DNA from: an uncultured Nitrosomonadales bacterium
GTDB taxonomy: Bacteria; Pseudomonadota; Gammaproteobacteria; Burkholderiales; Methylophilaceae
NCBI GenBank assembly: GCA_913048465.1
Contig: CAJWVO010000002.1
Coordinates: 1-64,000 of the forward strand
DNA length: 64,000 nt
Direction of reading: 5' to 3'
Below are positions 48,953-57,236 of this stretch, piece by piece (within the stretch, counting starts at the first letter, position 1; each line of letters begins with the position of its first letter). Below the pieces are notes generated by a model. That model did not search any database, was not told where the DNA came from, and worked only from the letters and a program-made list of their open reading frames with translations. A program made the translations under genes and the position numbers.

Positions 48953-51151
48953 CTAGAAAGAATACTCAATAGATGTGAAGATTGACCTTCCCATACCTGG
49001 GACATTTACAGCATTGGCGTATGTAAGCCCCATGCCAGTAGTGTTCATGGTTTTCCCCTGGCCCATGTAAACACCGCCTAGAGGATGATCATAATCTCGA
49101 TCAAATAAGTTATAAATACCCAGATTCAGTTGCAGATTTTCTTTTTGGTACGTGGACTTCAAGTCAACTAATGCATAGCCACTAGTTTCCATCTCCTGTC
49201 GGATATCATTAACATTCTTCTTGCTATCCACCAATTGGATATGAAGTCCGTTATTCCAATGATTAATCTTTTGGCTAAAGATCAATTTTAGATTGGTTGG
49301 CATCACATGATAGAGGTCATCATTCGCAAGGGTATTAACTCCTTTGACATGACTGAGTTTGGAATCAAAATAAAAATCCCCAAGCTTAGCAATATTGCCT
49401 AAATATTGGGAGGCCTTCACATCAAATCCCCATAGACGTGCATTTTGATTACCAAGGGTAAGTGTTCGAAATCCATCTGCCCTAGAAGTATAGGATACTG
49501 CATCAATATAGTCATCAATATAAGTAAAGTAAGGCTTAAAATGAACATTCCATAATTGTTTGCCAACATCATGGAATACGGCGGCGTAGGCAAAGGTATG
49601 TGCTGTTTCTTTATCCAAATTCACATCACCCACATATCCATTCCCATCCCCAAACCAGTTCGCCATGGAAGCTGCCATAGCACTGTTAGACCAAAGGTAC
49701 CTTTCTTGCAAGGTTGGTGATCTATTCTTGATAGAGTAGCCAAACTCGTGGGTTTGATTCAGATTAGGAGAATAGGCAGCTGATAAGGATAAATCAAGAT
49801 GAGTATCATCTTTTTTGTGATTGAGCGCATTAAAGCTATTTGCATCTGCAGCATAACCCATGTTGTTATACCCTTGTACGTCGTTGGTATCCATCTCAAT
49901 CCGGGTGAGTCTGATCCCCGACTGGGTAAACCACTCTTTTGACCATTGGTGGTCTAATTCTGTAAAGATGCTATATCTATCTCGCTTACCGTCGTTAATA
50001 TTTTTCATAACGTTTGGTGACATCATGCCTCCAGTGGGATCCCAGCTATCATCCACCTCATAAAACTGAGTTTCTAATCCGGATCGAAGTGTACTTTTGT
50101 CATTCAGATAAATATCCGATACTGCATTAAACCCAGTGGTGAAACCGTGGTGCGTCATGGACATGCCTGGTGTTCCAGAATAATTAAAGTTCTTATTTTT
50201 TCCAAAATTCATTTTGGTTTCTACCTGATGGTGATAGGCCTGAAGCTCCAGTTTCCCCCAAGCAAAAGAAATTGTGTCTTTAAGTTGAATCTTATGGGTG
50301 TGTTGGCCAACAACATCCATCCGCTGATTCATAAAACCTTGGTATGGCATAGACTGATAATCAAATTTAATTTCAAGTAAATGATTGTCTAACTGGTAGC
50401 CATAACTCAACTGATGATTCTCCATTCGATAACCACTAGAGGCGATTTCATCATCTCGAATTCCGCCTTTATCCGATGTTCCACCGTAATTGGATCCTTT
50501 AAAATTATTTGCGCTGGAATAATTATTGGACTGGGAATAACTTCCAGAATATTTGAAATATGCGTTACCAGAGGCAACAGAAGATTTGAAATGAACCCCT
50601 TGATCGTCATTGTTACTTTTGTAAAAACTTTTAATGTTGGTCGAATAAATTAATTGATCGTTCTGGCTAAAGGTAGGCTTCTTTGTCTTTATTTTTATAC
50701 TGCCGGCAATGCTGTCGCCCCCCATACTCACTGGTGTGATTCCTGCAAATACTTTAATGAAATCAACATCATTGATATCAATAAAGGATAGATCGGTGTC
50801 GGTATGAGAGGTGCACGCAGAATTGAGGTCCACACCATCAACGCTGATCCTTATTCTGTCATCATTCAACCCCTGCATATAAGGTATCGAGGACACTGAT
50901 CCATTTGCGGCATTATCAATCCCCGTAAAATACTCTAAAAGTGACGAGGTGTCCTGCTTGAATTGGTGATTAAGTTTCGATGAACTGATACTCTCACCCG
51001 AGGTTATCTCACCCGGGGTCACAACATCGGTGATGACATAAATATCTCTCAAACTTAAACCCTCGTTTGGATAAGTAGGGATGTAATCATTTGCATTTGA
51101 AACTGTATTTTGAGCAATTAATAAAAAAGAAATGAGAAAAAATTTTTTCAT
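48953..51151 (-). CDS. TonB-dependent outer membrane receptor, substrate unknown
   Basis: A 732-residue receptor: signal peptide (MKKFFLISFLLIAQNTVSNA), plug domain with PYMQGLNDDRIRISVDGVDL and DFIKVFAGITPVSMGGDSIAGSI, and a 22-strand-type barrel ending in an aromatic residue (TSIEYSF). The plug loop SACTSHTDTDLSFI aligns by eye with the CxxxM copper loop of OprC/NosA-like receptors, and external regions are rich in Met and His (GMSMTHHG, GGMMSPNVM), so copper or another metal complex is a guess. GC is higher than in the neighbours. A RegA-type box and a -10 box precede it. Confidence 0.85.
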   Translation of the reverse strand: MKKFFLISFLLIAQNTVSNANDYIPTYPNEGLSLRDIYVITDVVTPGEITSGESISSSKLNHQFKQDTSSLLEYFTGIDNAANGSVSSIPYMQGLNDDRIRISVDGVDLNSACTSHTDTDLSFIDINDVDFIKVFAGITPVSMGGDSIAGSIKIKTKKPTFSQNDQLIYSTNIKSFYKSNNDDQGVHFKSSVASGNAYFKYSGSYSQSNNYSSANNFKGSNYGGTSDKGGIRDDEIASSGYRMENHQLSYGYQLDNHLLEIKFDYQSMPYQGFMNQRMDVVGQHTHKIQLKDTISFAWGKLELQAYHHQVETKMNFGKNKNFNYSGTPGMSMTHHGFTTGFNAVSDIYLNDKSTLRSGLETQFYEVDDSWDPTGGMMSPNVMKNINDGKRDRYSIFTELDHQWSKEWFTQSGIRLTRIEMDTNDVQGYNNMGYAADANSFNALNHKKDDTHLDLSLSAAYSPNLNQTHEFGYSIKNRSPTLQERYLWSNSAMAASMANWFGDGNGYVGDVNLDKETAHTFAYAAVFHDVGKQLWNVHFKPYFTYIDDYIDAVSYTSRADGFRTLTLGNQNARLWGFDVKASQYLGNIAKLGDFYFDSKLSHVKGVNTLANDDLYHVMPTNLKLIFSQKINHWNNGLHIQLVDSKKNVNDIRQEMETSGYALVDLKSTYQKENLQLNLGIYNLFDRDYDHPLGGVYMGQGKTMNTTGMGLTYANAVNVPGMGRSIFTSIEYSF

Positions 51152-51178
51152 GTAAGTAATATATTATTATTTGGGTAG

Positions 51179-51184
51179 ATTATA
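51179..51184 (-). promoter_or_regulatory. -10 box of the TonB receptor gene
   Basis: TATAAT on the minus strand, with the start point expected near 51172 and a leader of about 20 bases. The -35 position reads CACATA, a poor match, as expected for an activator-dependent promoter. Confidence 0.55.
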
Positions 51185-51206
51185 AGTTAAAGATCACAGC
51201 ATATGT

Positions 51207-51221
51207 GCGACATATCGTCGC
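51207..51221. promoter_or_regulatory. Putative RegA/PrrA/RegR binding box
   Basis: The sequence GCGAC-N5-GTCGC is a perfect dyad. It fits the published RegA/PrrA consensus GCGNC-Nx-GNCGC and differs at one position from the RegR box GNGRCRTTNNGNCGC. Its centre lies about 42 bases before the predicted start of the TonB receptor transcript, the place expected for a class II activator, and 10 bases after the regA stop codon side of the gap. Confidence 0.6.
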
Positions 51222-51231
51222 GCCAGGTGAT

Positions 51232-51762
51232 TTATGATTTGACTGGTTTTTTTTGTAACTTTCTTTGCAAGGTTCTTCTATGCATATTTAATGCTTTTGC
51301 AGTTAAGGTGATATTAAAATTATTTTCTTTTAGAATCCTTTGGATATGCTCCCATTCAACCCTCTTTGCTGATGGAAGTTTAACATCTGGAATACTTTTG
51401 CTCAGTTTTTTAACTAAATTAAAGGAAGATAAAATTTCATCAGTAAGAACTGGTTTAATTAAATAGTCATCTGCGCCGAGCTTCATCGCTTCAACGGCGG
51501 TTGCAACACTTGAATAGGCTGTTAAGATAATTATCCGAGCTTTTATTGTGCTGTCACATATCTCTTTAATTAATTGTAGGCCATTTCCATCTGGAAGATT
51601 AAGGTCAATTAAATAATAATTTGTTGAGTTATTCTTGGAAATCTTTTTTCTCGCATCAGATATAGATTCAGATTCAATAATCTTGTCAAAGTAGTTAACT
51701 AAATTTATCTTTAAACTTGATCGAAATAATTTATCGTCATCTAAAATGAGGAGATTTTTCAT
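51232..51762 (-). CDS. regA: RegA/PrrA/ActR family redox response regulator
   Basis: Cytosolic response regulator of 176 residues. Receiver domain: ILDDD at residues 6-10, phospho-acceptor Asp53 in LIDLNLPDGNG, and the conserved lysine in YLIKPV. After a short proline-containing linker, a Fis-type helix-turn-helix ends ALNMHRRTLQRKLQK, almost the invariant RegA recognition helix. In purple bacteria and Bradyrhizobium this regulator switches respiration, carbon and nitrogen genes with redox state. It overlaps regB by 4 bases and lies next to a TonB receptor gene with a matching operator. Confidence 0.93.
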   Translation of the reverse strand: MKNLLILDDDKLFRSSLKINLVNYFDKIIESESISDARKKISKNNSTNYYLIDLNLPDGNGLQLIKEICDSTIKARIIILTAYSSVATAVEAMKLGADDYLIKPVLTDEILSSFNLVKKLSKSIPDVKLPSAKRVEWEHIQRILKENNFNITLTAKALNMHRRTLQRKLQKKPVKS

Positions 51763-52973
51763 TTTCTATAAATTACTGATTTTTGTGGTAAAAAAACTTT
51801 AACAACATTTGTGTTATTCACATAATGAATATCTATTGAACCTTCATATCGCTCAATAATAATTTTACTTAAATACAAACCCATTCCCATGCCAAAGTCT
51901 TTTTTTGATTTTGGCTTATCGTCAAGTATATTTTTTTTAAATTTTTTTCCATCATTTTGTATTTCAAGTACAAGGTTTTGATTATCAAAAAACAAACTGA
52001 CTTTTACCATGCTTTTGGAGTCATGGATGGCATTGTCAATAATATGTATTATTGAATGAAAAAGCATATCGTCGTATTTGATTTTTACATTTTGTTTGGA
52101 TTCGTAGTTGAAATTTATTTTTATCCTATTCATAGACTGTGAATAAAAATCACTAAGCATTTTGACGAAATATGATAATTGAATATTTTTTTTGGACTTT
52201 GAAAAATTATAATTATTGATTGATTTTATAATGTCTTTGCATTTGAATAATTGTGACTTTATGACTTCAAGTGCATCCTTTGCTTTTTCTGAAGTAATCA
52301 TCCTACTCAACTCTTCATACTTCATTGCAATTGTTGCCATAGGTGTGCCTAATTGATGTGCAGTAGTTGCAGCAAATGAGGTCATATGAATGTTCTTATC
52401 TTTCTTTAAAAGTAATTCTTTTGCCTTTGAAAACTCCTCATCGCTCTCTCTATTAAGTTGCATGATCCAAAAAAAATACCAGACAATAAGAGATGTAATT
52501 ATCAAATAGGCTATTAAAACTCCCCATAAATTTAGATTTCCTGAAAATCCTCCAAAATAATTCATTGATAAATGAGATATCGGTTGAGTATAAAAGCATA
52601 CTAAAGAAAATGTAATAATTGATTCTATTGAATAAATAATTAAATATTTTTTATATAAGGTTAATGCTGCCGATACCATCGGAATTAGCATTAAAAAAAT
52701 TAAAGGATTTTTATAACCACCAGCAAAGAAAAAAAATAATCCAATCCAAATTAAATCAATATTTGCTTGATAGAAAAGATATATATTTTTAATTTGACTA
52801 GGTTTTTTAAATATAAAGTTCAAATTGATCAAGCCTGAAATAAATAAAAGGAAAAATAAAAGGGAATATGGAATGGGGTAGCTGTAAGTATTCATTAATA
52901 TCAGAATAACTGCAAAAAAAGATATTAAAAAAAATCTACCAAATAAAACAACTTTTAAAATTTTATCCAGCAT
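51759..52973 (-). CDS. regB: RegB/PrrB family redox sensor histidine kinase
   Basis: Inner-membrane kinase of 404 residues with about six membrane segments (residues 8-175) and a cytosolic kinase domain. The ubiquinone-binding heptapeptide GGxxNPF/L is present as GGYKNPL (85-91). The H-box is ATTAHQLGTPMATI with His206; a single cytosolic cysteine, Cys245 in FKCKD, lies 39 residues later, as the redox-active Cys265 of Rhodobacter RegB lies 40 after His225. N-box HIIDNAIHDSK and G-box FGMGMGLYLSK are intact. The start codon lies inside the end of a 56-codon ORF, and a promoter lies about 30 bases upstream. Confidence 0.92.
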   Translation of the reverse strand: MLDKILKVVLFGRFFLISFFAVILILMNTYSYPIPYSLLFFLLFISGLINLNFIFKKPSQIKNIYLFYQANIDLIWIGLFFFFAGGYKNPLIFLMLIPMVSAALTLYKKYLIIYSIESIITFSLVCFYTQPISHLSMNYFGGFSGNLNLWGVLIAYLIITSLIVWYFFWIMQLNRESDEEFSKAKELLLKKDKNIHMTSFAATTAHQLGTPMATIAMKYEELSRMITSEKAKDALEVIKSQLFKCKDIIKSINNYNFSKSKKNIQLSYFVKMLSDFYSQSMNRIKINFNYESKQNVKIKYDDMLFHSIIHIIDNAIHDSKSMVKVSLFFDNQNLVLEIQNDGKKFKKNILDDKPKSKKDFGMGMGLYLSKIIIERYEGSIDIHYVNNTNVVKVFLPQKSVIYRK

Positions 52974-53133
52974 AATTTAAGCTAATCTCAGTTGTGATGC
53001 CCAAGTCTAGAATTGGAAATTTTTTTGTCAATGTTTGCCTGCCAGGTAAGCGTGCGAGTGACTGTTTTTCTATTGGCTTATTATTTGATTGAGTTTTTTT
53101 TATTTTTTCCTCAAACAGTTTATTAAATGTCAT
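52963..53133 (-). pseudogene. 56-codon remnant resembling the N-terminus of a sulfite-oxidase-like protein
   Basis: This ORF is absent from the supplied track because it is short. It begins with an ATGA overlap with lspA, as a translated neighbour would, and its stop falls 3 codons into regB (different frame). The product contains SLARLPGRQTLTKKFPILDL; the pattern RLPPGQxLTxKFPVLDLG is how sulfite-oxidase-like molybdopterin proteins (YuiH type) begin. The molybdopterin domain is absent, so it is probably the stump of a deleted gene, kept because it carries the regB promoter. It could also be a genuine small gene. Confidence 0.55.
53004..53031 (-). promoter_or_regulatory. Promoter of regBA
   Basis: On the minus strand a perfect TTGACA (53026-53031) is followed after 16 bases by TAGACT (53004-53009). 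The start point would be near 52997, about 24 bases before the regB ATG. It lies wholly inside the 56-codon remnant. Confidence 0.6.
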
Positions 53134-53585
53134 TTAATTTTTCCTTTTAATAAGCCTAAAAGATATATGATTGCTCCAGTGGTAATGACCGAATCAGCGA
53201 CATTAAATGCTGGCCAGTAATAATCATTTATATGCAGATAGATAAAGTCCGTCACATGCCCGTTTGAAAATCTATCAATTAAATTTCCAATAGCGCCGCT
53301 AATAATTAACATGATTGATATCGACCCATATGCACTTGAGATATTTTGTCTATATAAATAAATTAAGTAGATTAGGATAGCTAGGGATAAAAGAATAAAA
53401 AAATTGTTTTGCCAACCAGATGCGCTATCTAAAAAACTAAATGCAGCACCCGTATTTTGAAAATGAACAATCTTAAAAAAATTATTTATTTCCAAATATT
53501 CAGTGAAAGGAATATTTTTTTCAACCCAATTCTTGGAGAGCTGATCAATAAGTATGATGCATAAGCCTAAAAGAAACTTACACAT
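53130..53585 (-). CDS. lspA: Lipoprotein signal peptidase
   Basis: Inner-membrane aspartyl protease that cuts lipoprotein signal peptides. I start at the ATG giving [20 protein letters not shown] (151 aa), which overlaps the ileS stop; the track's longer ORF runs inside ileS. Four membrane segments are seen, with NTGAAFSFL, the catalytic-aspartate motif [18 protein letters not shown] and FNVADSVI. ileS-lspA is a conserved pair. Its substrates here include LptE. Confidence 0.94.
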   Translation of the reverse strand: MCKFLLGLCIILIDQLSKNWVEKNIPFTEYLEINNFFKIVHFQNTGAAFSFLDSASGWQNNFFILLSLAILIYLIYLYRQNISSAYGSISIMLIISGAIGNLIDRFSNGHVTDFIYLHINDYYWPAFNVADSVITTGAIIYLLGLLKGKIK

Positions 53586-56349
53586 ACCTTCTTTTTTCTC
53601 CATCTCCAAAAAGATTTGTAATACAACGTTCACAGATGGAAGGATGCTCATCATGATTGCCCACAGAAGATTCAAAATGCCAACATCTGTCACATTTGTC
53701 ATGATTAATTTTTTTAACACTGACAGAGAGTCCTTGTTGCTCTTCAATCAAACTCACGCTTGATACAATAAAGATATAGTGGAGTTCTGATTCATAAGGT
53801 TTTAAAATTTGAAAAGTTTCTGACTTACATGACAGCTGAATATCACACTCCAAAGCAGAACCTACTAACCCTTTCTCTCTTTCAGCCTCAATACTCTTAT
53901 TCACTATTGGTCTGATATCTTCAATCTCACGCAAAAATTGAAGCTCTGTTTGATTCAAAGAGGAAGGCATAAATTCGTACCATGATTCCTTAAAAATATT
54001 TTGATCATTAGTTATCGTCTGCCATAATTCCTCAGCGGTAAAGCTTAAGATAGGTGCAATCATTCGTGTTAAAGCATGAGTGATGTGATATAAGGCAGTT
54101 TGTGCTGAGCGTCTTTCCAGAGATTTCTCTGGCATGGTGTAAAGTCGATCTTTAATGATATCTAAATAAAATCCTCCCATGTCCTCAGAACAAAAACTGA
54201 CTAATTTTTTTGTTAGATGGTGAAAGTCATAGCTTTCATAAAGCTGAACTATTTCTTTTTGGAGAACTTCAGTTTTCATAAGCGCATATTTATCCAACAA
54301 TAATAAATTGGGTTCTTCTAACATCATAGATGATGCATCAAAATCAGATATATTTGCACATAGAAATCTTAGTGTATTTCTGAGCCTTCGATAACCATCA
54401 GCCGATCTCTTGATGATCTCATCAGAAATATTTAATTCTCCAGAGAAGTCAGTCATTGCCACCCAGAACCTCAGAATATCCGCTCCATACTGGTCCATTA
54501 TTTTTTGTGGGGCAATCACATTCCCTTTAGACTTACTCATTTTTTTCCCTTGACCATCCACTACAAAACCATGAGTTAGCAATGCTTTATAAGGCGCCTG
54601 TCCAGAAATAGCTGAGGCAGTTAGTAAACTGGATTGGAACCAGCCTCGATGCTGATCTGATCCTTCAAGATAGAGATCGGCAGGGTAATTTAAATTATCA
54701 TTTGTTTTTAACACTGATTCATGAGTGGTCCCAGAGTCGAACCACACATCTAAGGTGTCCATCACTTTTTTATAATATTTTGCATCATCACCAAGATATT
54801 CATTAATATCCAAATCAAACCACGCATCAATACCATGCTCTTCAATCAATAGAGCAATTTTTTCAAAAAACTCGGCAGTCTTAGGATGTGGCTCATCTGT
54901 TTCTAAGTGGGTGAAAATAGTGATGGGTACTCCCCAATTTCTTTGCCGTGATATACACCAATCTGGTCTATTTTTCATCATTCCCTCAAGGCGTGCTTTT
55001 CCCCATGATGGAATAAATTCTGTTTGTTCAACCTGCTCTTTGGCAATATCTCTTAAAGTCTTTTGACCAAGTGATAAATTCATGCCGATAAACCACTGTT
55101 GTGTGGCTCTAAATATAATTGGGGTTTTATGACGCCAACAATGCGGGTAACTATGTTCAAACGATTTTTTAAAAATAAGCGCATCATTCTTTATTAACAG
55201 ATCGATAATTTCAGAATTAGCTTTCCATATATTTTTTCCTGCAAAGAACTCCACATTGCTCTTAAAGCTGCCCTCTTCATTGACTGGATTTTCTACAGGC
55301 AGGTTATATTTCATGCCAACAACATAATCGTCTAAGCCATGCGCTGGAGCAGTATGCACCAATCCTGTTCCATCTTCAATTGTCACATGGTCGCCCAATA
55401 TAATTGGAATATTCTTTTCGATATAGAAAGGGTGATTGAATAAAAAGTTTTCTAGCTCCTGACCAAGGATGGAATTTATTTTCTTGGCTGTTTGACCGGT
55501 TCTTGCAGCAAATTTATCAACAAGCTCATCTGCAATAACTAACAATTTTTCTTCTAGCTCAACAAGAACATACTTTAGTTTTGGATTAACTGAAATTGCC
55601 TCATTGGCTGGTAATGTCCAAGGTGTGGTTGTCCATATCACAGCGTAAATGTCTTTTTCAAGCTTTGACGAGTTAAATAATTGATGCAAGCCCCTTTGAT
55701 CAACCCCTTTGAACGCCACATCAATTGATATTGAGGTTTTATTTTCATAATCAACCTCAGCTTCAGCGAGTGCGGATCCGCAATCAAGACACCAATGCAC
55801 AGGCTTGTTACCTTGATACAGCATATTATTCTGGTAGATTTTTCCAAGTGAGCGAACAATGTCCGCTTCTGTTTTTTTATTTAATGTTAGGTATGGGTTA
55901 TCCCAGTCTCCCAACACGCCTAACCTAATAAAATCATTTTTTTGATTAGCCACTTGCAGGTTTGCATAATCCCTGCACAATTGCCGAAACTTCTTTGAAT
56001 CAAGGTTCTTGCCATGCTCTTTTTCGATAGCTAACTCAATTGGAAGGCCATGACAATCCCAGCCAGGGATATAGGGAGCATCGTAATCTGACAATCCTCT
56101 AGATTTAACAATAATATCTTTTAATACTTTGTTAACCGCATGGCCAATATGAATATTCCCATTGGCATATGGTGGGCCATCATGAAGGATAAATTTAGGT
56201 TTTCCTTTTTTTACATCCCTAATTTGTTGATAGTATTTTTTTTCCGTCCATGAAGATACCCAACCGGGCTCACGCTGAGCCAAATTACCCCTCATAGGAA
56301 ATTCTGTATCCGGTAGATTTAAGCTATATTTTTTATTGTCATTACTCAT
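53578..56349 (-). CDS. ileS: Isoleucyl-tRNA synthetase
   Basis: Class I synthetase charging tRNA-Ile. HIGH motif [19 protein letters not shown] is near residue 58, the editing domain has [26 protein letters not shown] is near residue 605, and the C-terminal zinc finger has CDRCWHF and CERCITN. 923 residues, slightly below E. coli. It overlaps ribF by 4 bases. Plus-strand ORFs inside it are shadows. Confidence 0.97.
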   Translation of the reverse strand: MSNDNKKYSLNLPDTEFPMRGNLAQREPGWVSSWTEKKYYQQIRDVKKGKPKFILHDGPPYANGNIHIGHAVNKVLKDIIVKSRGLSDYDAPYIPGWDCHGLPIELAIEKEHGKNLDSKKFRQLCRDYANLQVANQKNDFIRLGVLGDWDNPYLTLNKKTEADIVRSLGKIYQNNMLYQGNKPVHWCLDCGSALAEAEVDYENKTSISIDVAFKGVDQRGLHQLFNSSKLEKDIYAVIWTTTPWTLPANEAISVNPKLKYVLVELEEKLLVIADELVDKFAARTGQTAKKINSILGQELENFLFNHPFYIEKNIPIILGDHVTIEDGTGLVHTAPAHGLDDYVVGMKYNLPVENPVNEEGSFKSNVEFFAGKNIWKANSEIIDLLIKNDALIFKKSFEHSYPHCWRHKTPIIFRATQQWFIGMNLSLGQKTLRDIAKEQVEQTEFIPSWGKARLEGMMKNRPDWCISRQRNWGVPITIFTHLETDEPHPKTAEFFEKIALLIEEHGIDAWFDLDINEYLGDDAKYYKKVMDTLDVWFDSGTTHESVLKTNDNLNYPADLYLEGSDQHRGWFQSSLLTASAISGQAPYKALLTHGFVVDGQGKKMSKSKGNVIAPQKIMDQYGADILRFWVAMTDFSGELNISDEIIKRSADGYRRLRNTLRFLCANISDFDASSMMLEEPNLLLLDKYALMKTEVLQKEIVQLYESYDFHHLTKKLVSFCSEDMGGFYLDIIKDRLYTMPEKSLERRSAQTALYHITHALTRMIAPILSFTAEELWQTITNDQNIFKESWYEFMPSSLNQTELQFLREIEDIRPIVNKSIEAEREKGLVGSALECDIQLSCKSETFQILKPYESELHYIFIVSSVSLIEEQQGLSVSVKKINHDKCDRCWHFESSVGNHDEHPSICERCITNLFGDGEKRRYV

Positions 56350-57236
56350 AATTTGAAAAATTGTTTTACGTCATTAACATCAGAAGCTATTTGGAAAGAC
56401 AATTCATTTGTAGTGGAAAATTTCTTTTCATCACGAATTTTTTTAAAGAAAGTGACATGCACATGTTTTCCATAGATATTTTTATCAAAGTCAAATAGAT
56501 GAACTTCTAAAACTAAATTTTTTACACCGCCAAATGTTGGTTTTAAACCTAGATTAGCAACCCCAAAAAAAGAATCTAATTTTACAGCAAACACTCCCGT
56601 CAATGGTGGGCTTTTGTGAAACATATGGACATTTGCTGTTGGATATCCTAAAAGTCTGGCTTTTTTTTCTCCGTGAATCACTCTTCCAGCAATAACAAAA
56701 GGTCTGCCTAATAAAGATTCAACCTGATCAAAATCAGCATCTTGCAATGCGTCTCGAACTCTAGAGCTGGAAATTCTCTCATCATTAAGAAAAATTGTTC
56801 CTGGCTGAATGACTTGGATACCAAAGTGTTTAAGCTCGTTTATTCCAAATTGTCTTTTCTTGCCAAAACGAAAATCATCGCCAACAACCAATCCTTCTAA
56901 CAACAATTTGCTTTGTAAAATCTCAATAAAGTCATTTCCTTCAAGATTGGAAAACTTCTCATCAAATCTGATCACATAGGCTCTATCAAGTTTGTGTGAG
57001 TGAAAAAATTCTAACTTCTCTCTTAGGCTAATCACTCTTTTTGGTGCAGCCTTAGGTTGAAAGAATTCTTTAGGATGTGGTTCAAATGTAATAACTGCTG
57101 ACTCTATATTTTTTGCCCTTGATTCAGAGATAACATGATTTATTAGTGATTGATGACCCAAGTGAATACCATCATAATTTCCAATAGTAGCTATGCATGG
57201 ACTACTGGCTTGTTCAAAATGGCGATAGATTTTCAT
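56346..57236 (-). CDS. ribF: Bifunctional riboflavin kinase / FAD synthetase
   Basis: Makes FMN and then FAD. The N-terminal adenylyltransferase has [20 protein letters not shown] (residues 16-35) and SSSRVRDAL-like [10 protein letters not shown]; the C-terminal kinase has [20 protein letters not shown] and the GVFAVKL core. 296 residues, near the usual 310. It overlaps both ileS and murJ by 4 bases, in the conserved murJ-ribF-ileS-lspA order. Confidence 0.95.
   Translation of the reverse strand: MKIYRHFEQASSPCIATIGNYDGIHLGHQSLINHVISESRAKNIESAVITFEPHPKEFFQPKAAPKRVISLREKLEFFHSHKLDRAYVIRFDEKFSNLEGNDFIEILQSKLLLEGLVVGDDFRFGKKRQFGINELKHFGIQVIQPGTIFLNDERISSSRVRDALQDADFDQVESLLGRPFVIAGRVIHGEKKARLLGYPTANVHMFHKSPPLTGVFAVKLDSFFGVANLGLKPTFGGVKNLVLEVHLFDFDKNIYGKHVHVTFFKKIRDEKKFSTTNELSFQIASDVNDVKQFFKL

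Noticed and set aside
50147-50653. ORFs inside the TonB receptor gene on both strands
   Set aside because: The higher GC of this gene opens other frames; none has a start context or domain.
51203-51466. 87-aa plus-strand ORF next to the RegA box
   Set aside because: Antisense to regA; its Cys/Phe/Leu-rich sequence looks like a reverse reading of the helix-turn-helix region.
53586-53747. N-terminal extension of lspA in the ORF track
   Set aside because: It runs out of frame inside the ileS zinc-finger region; LspA normally begins at the MCKFLL start.
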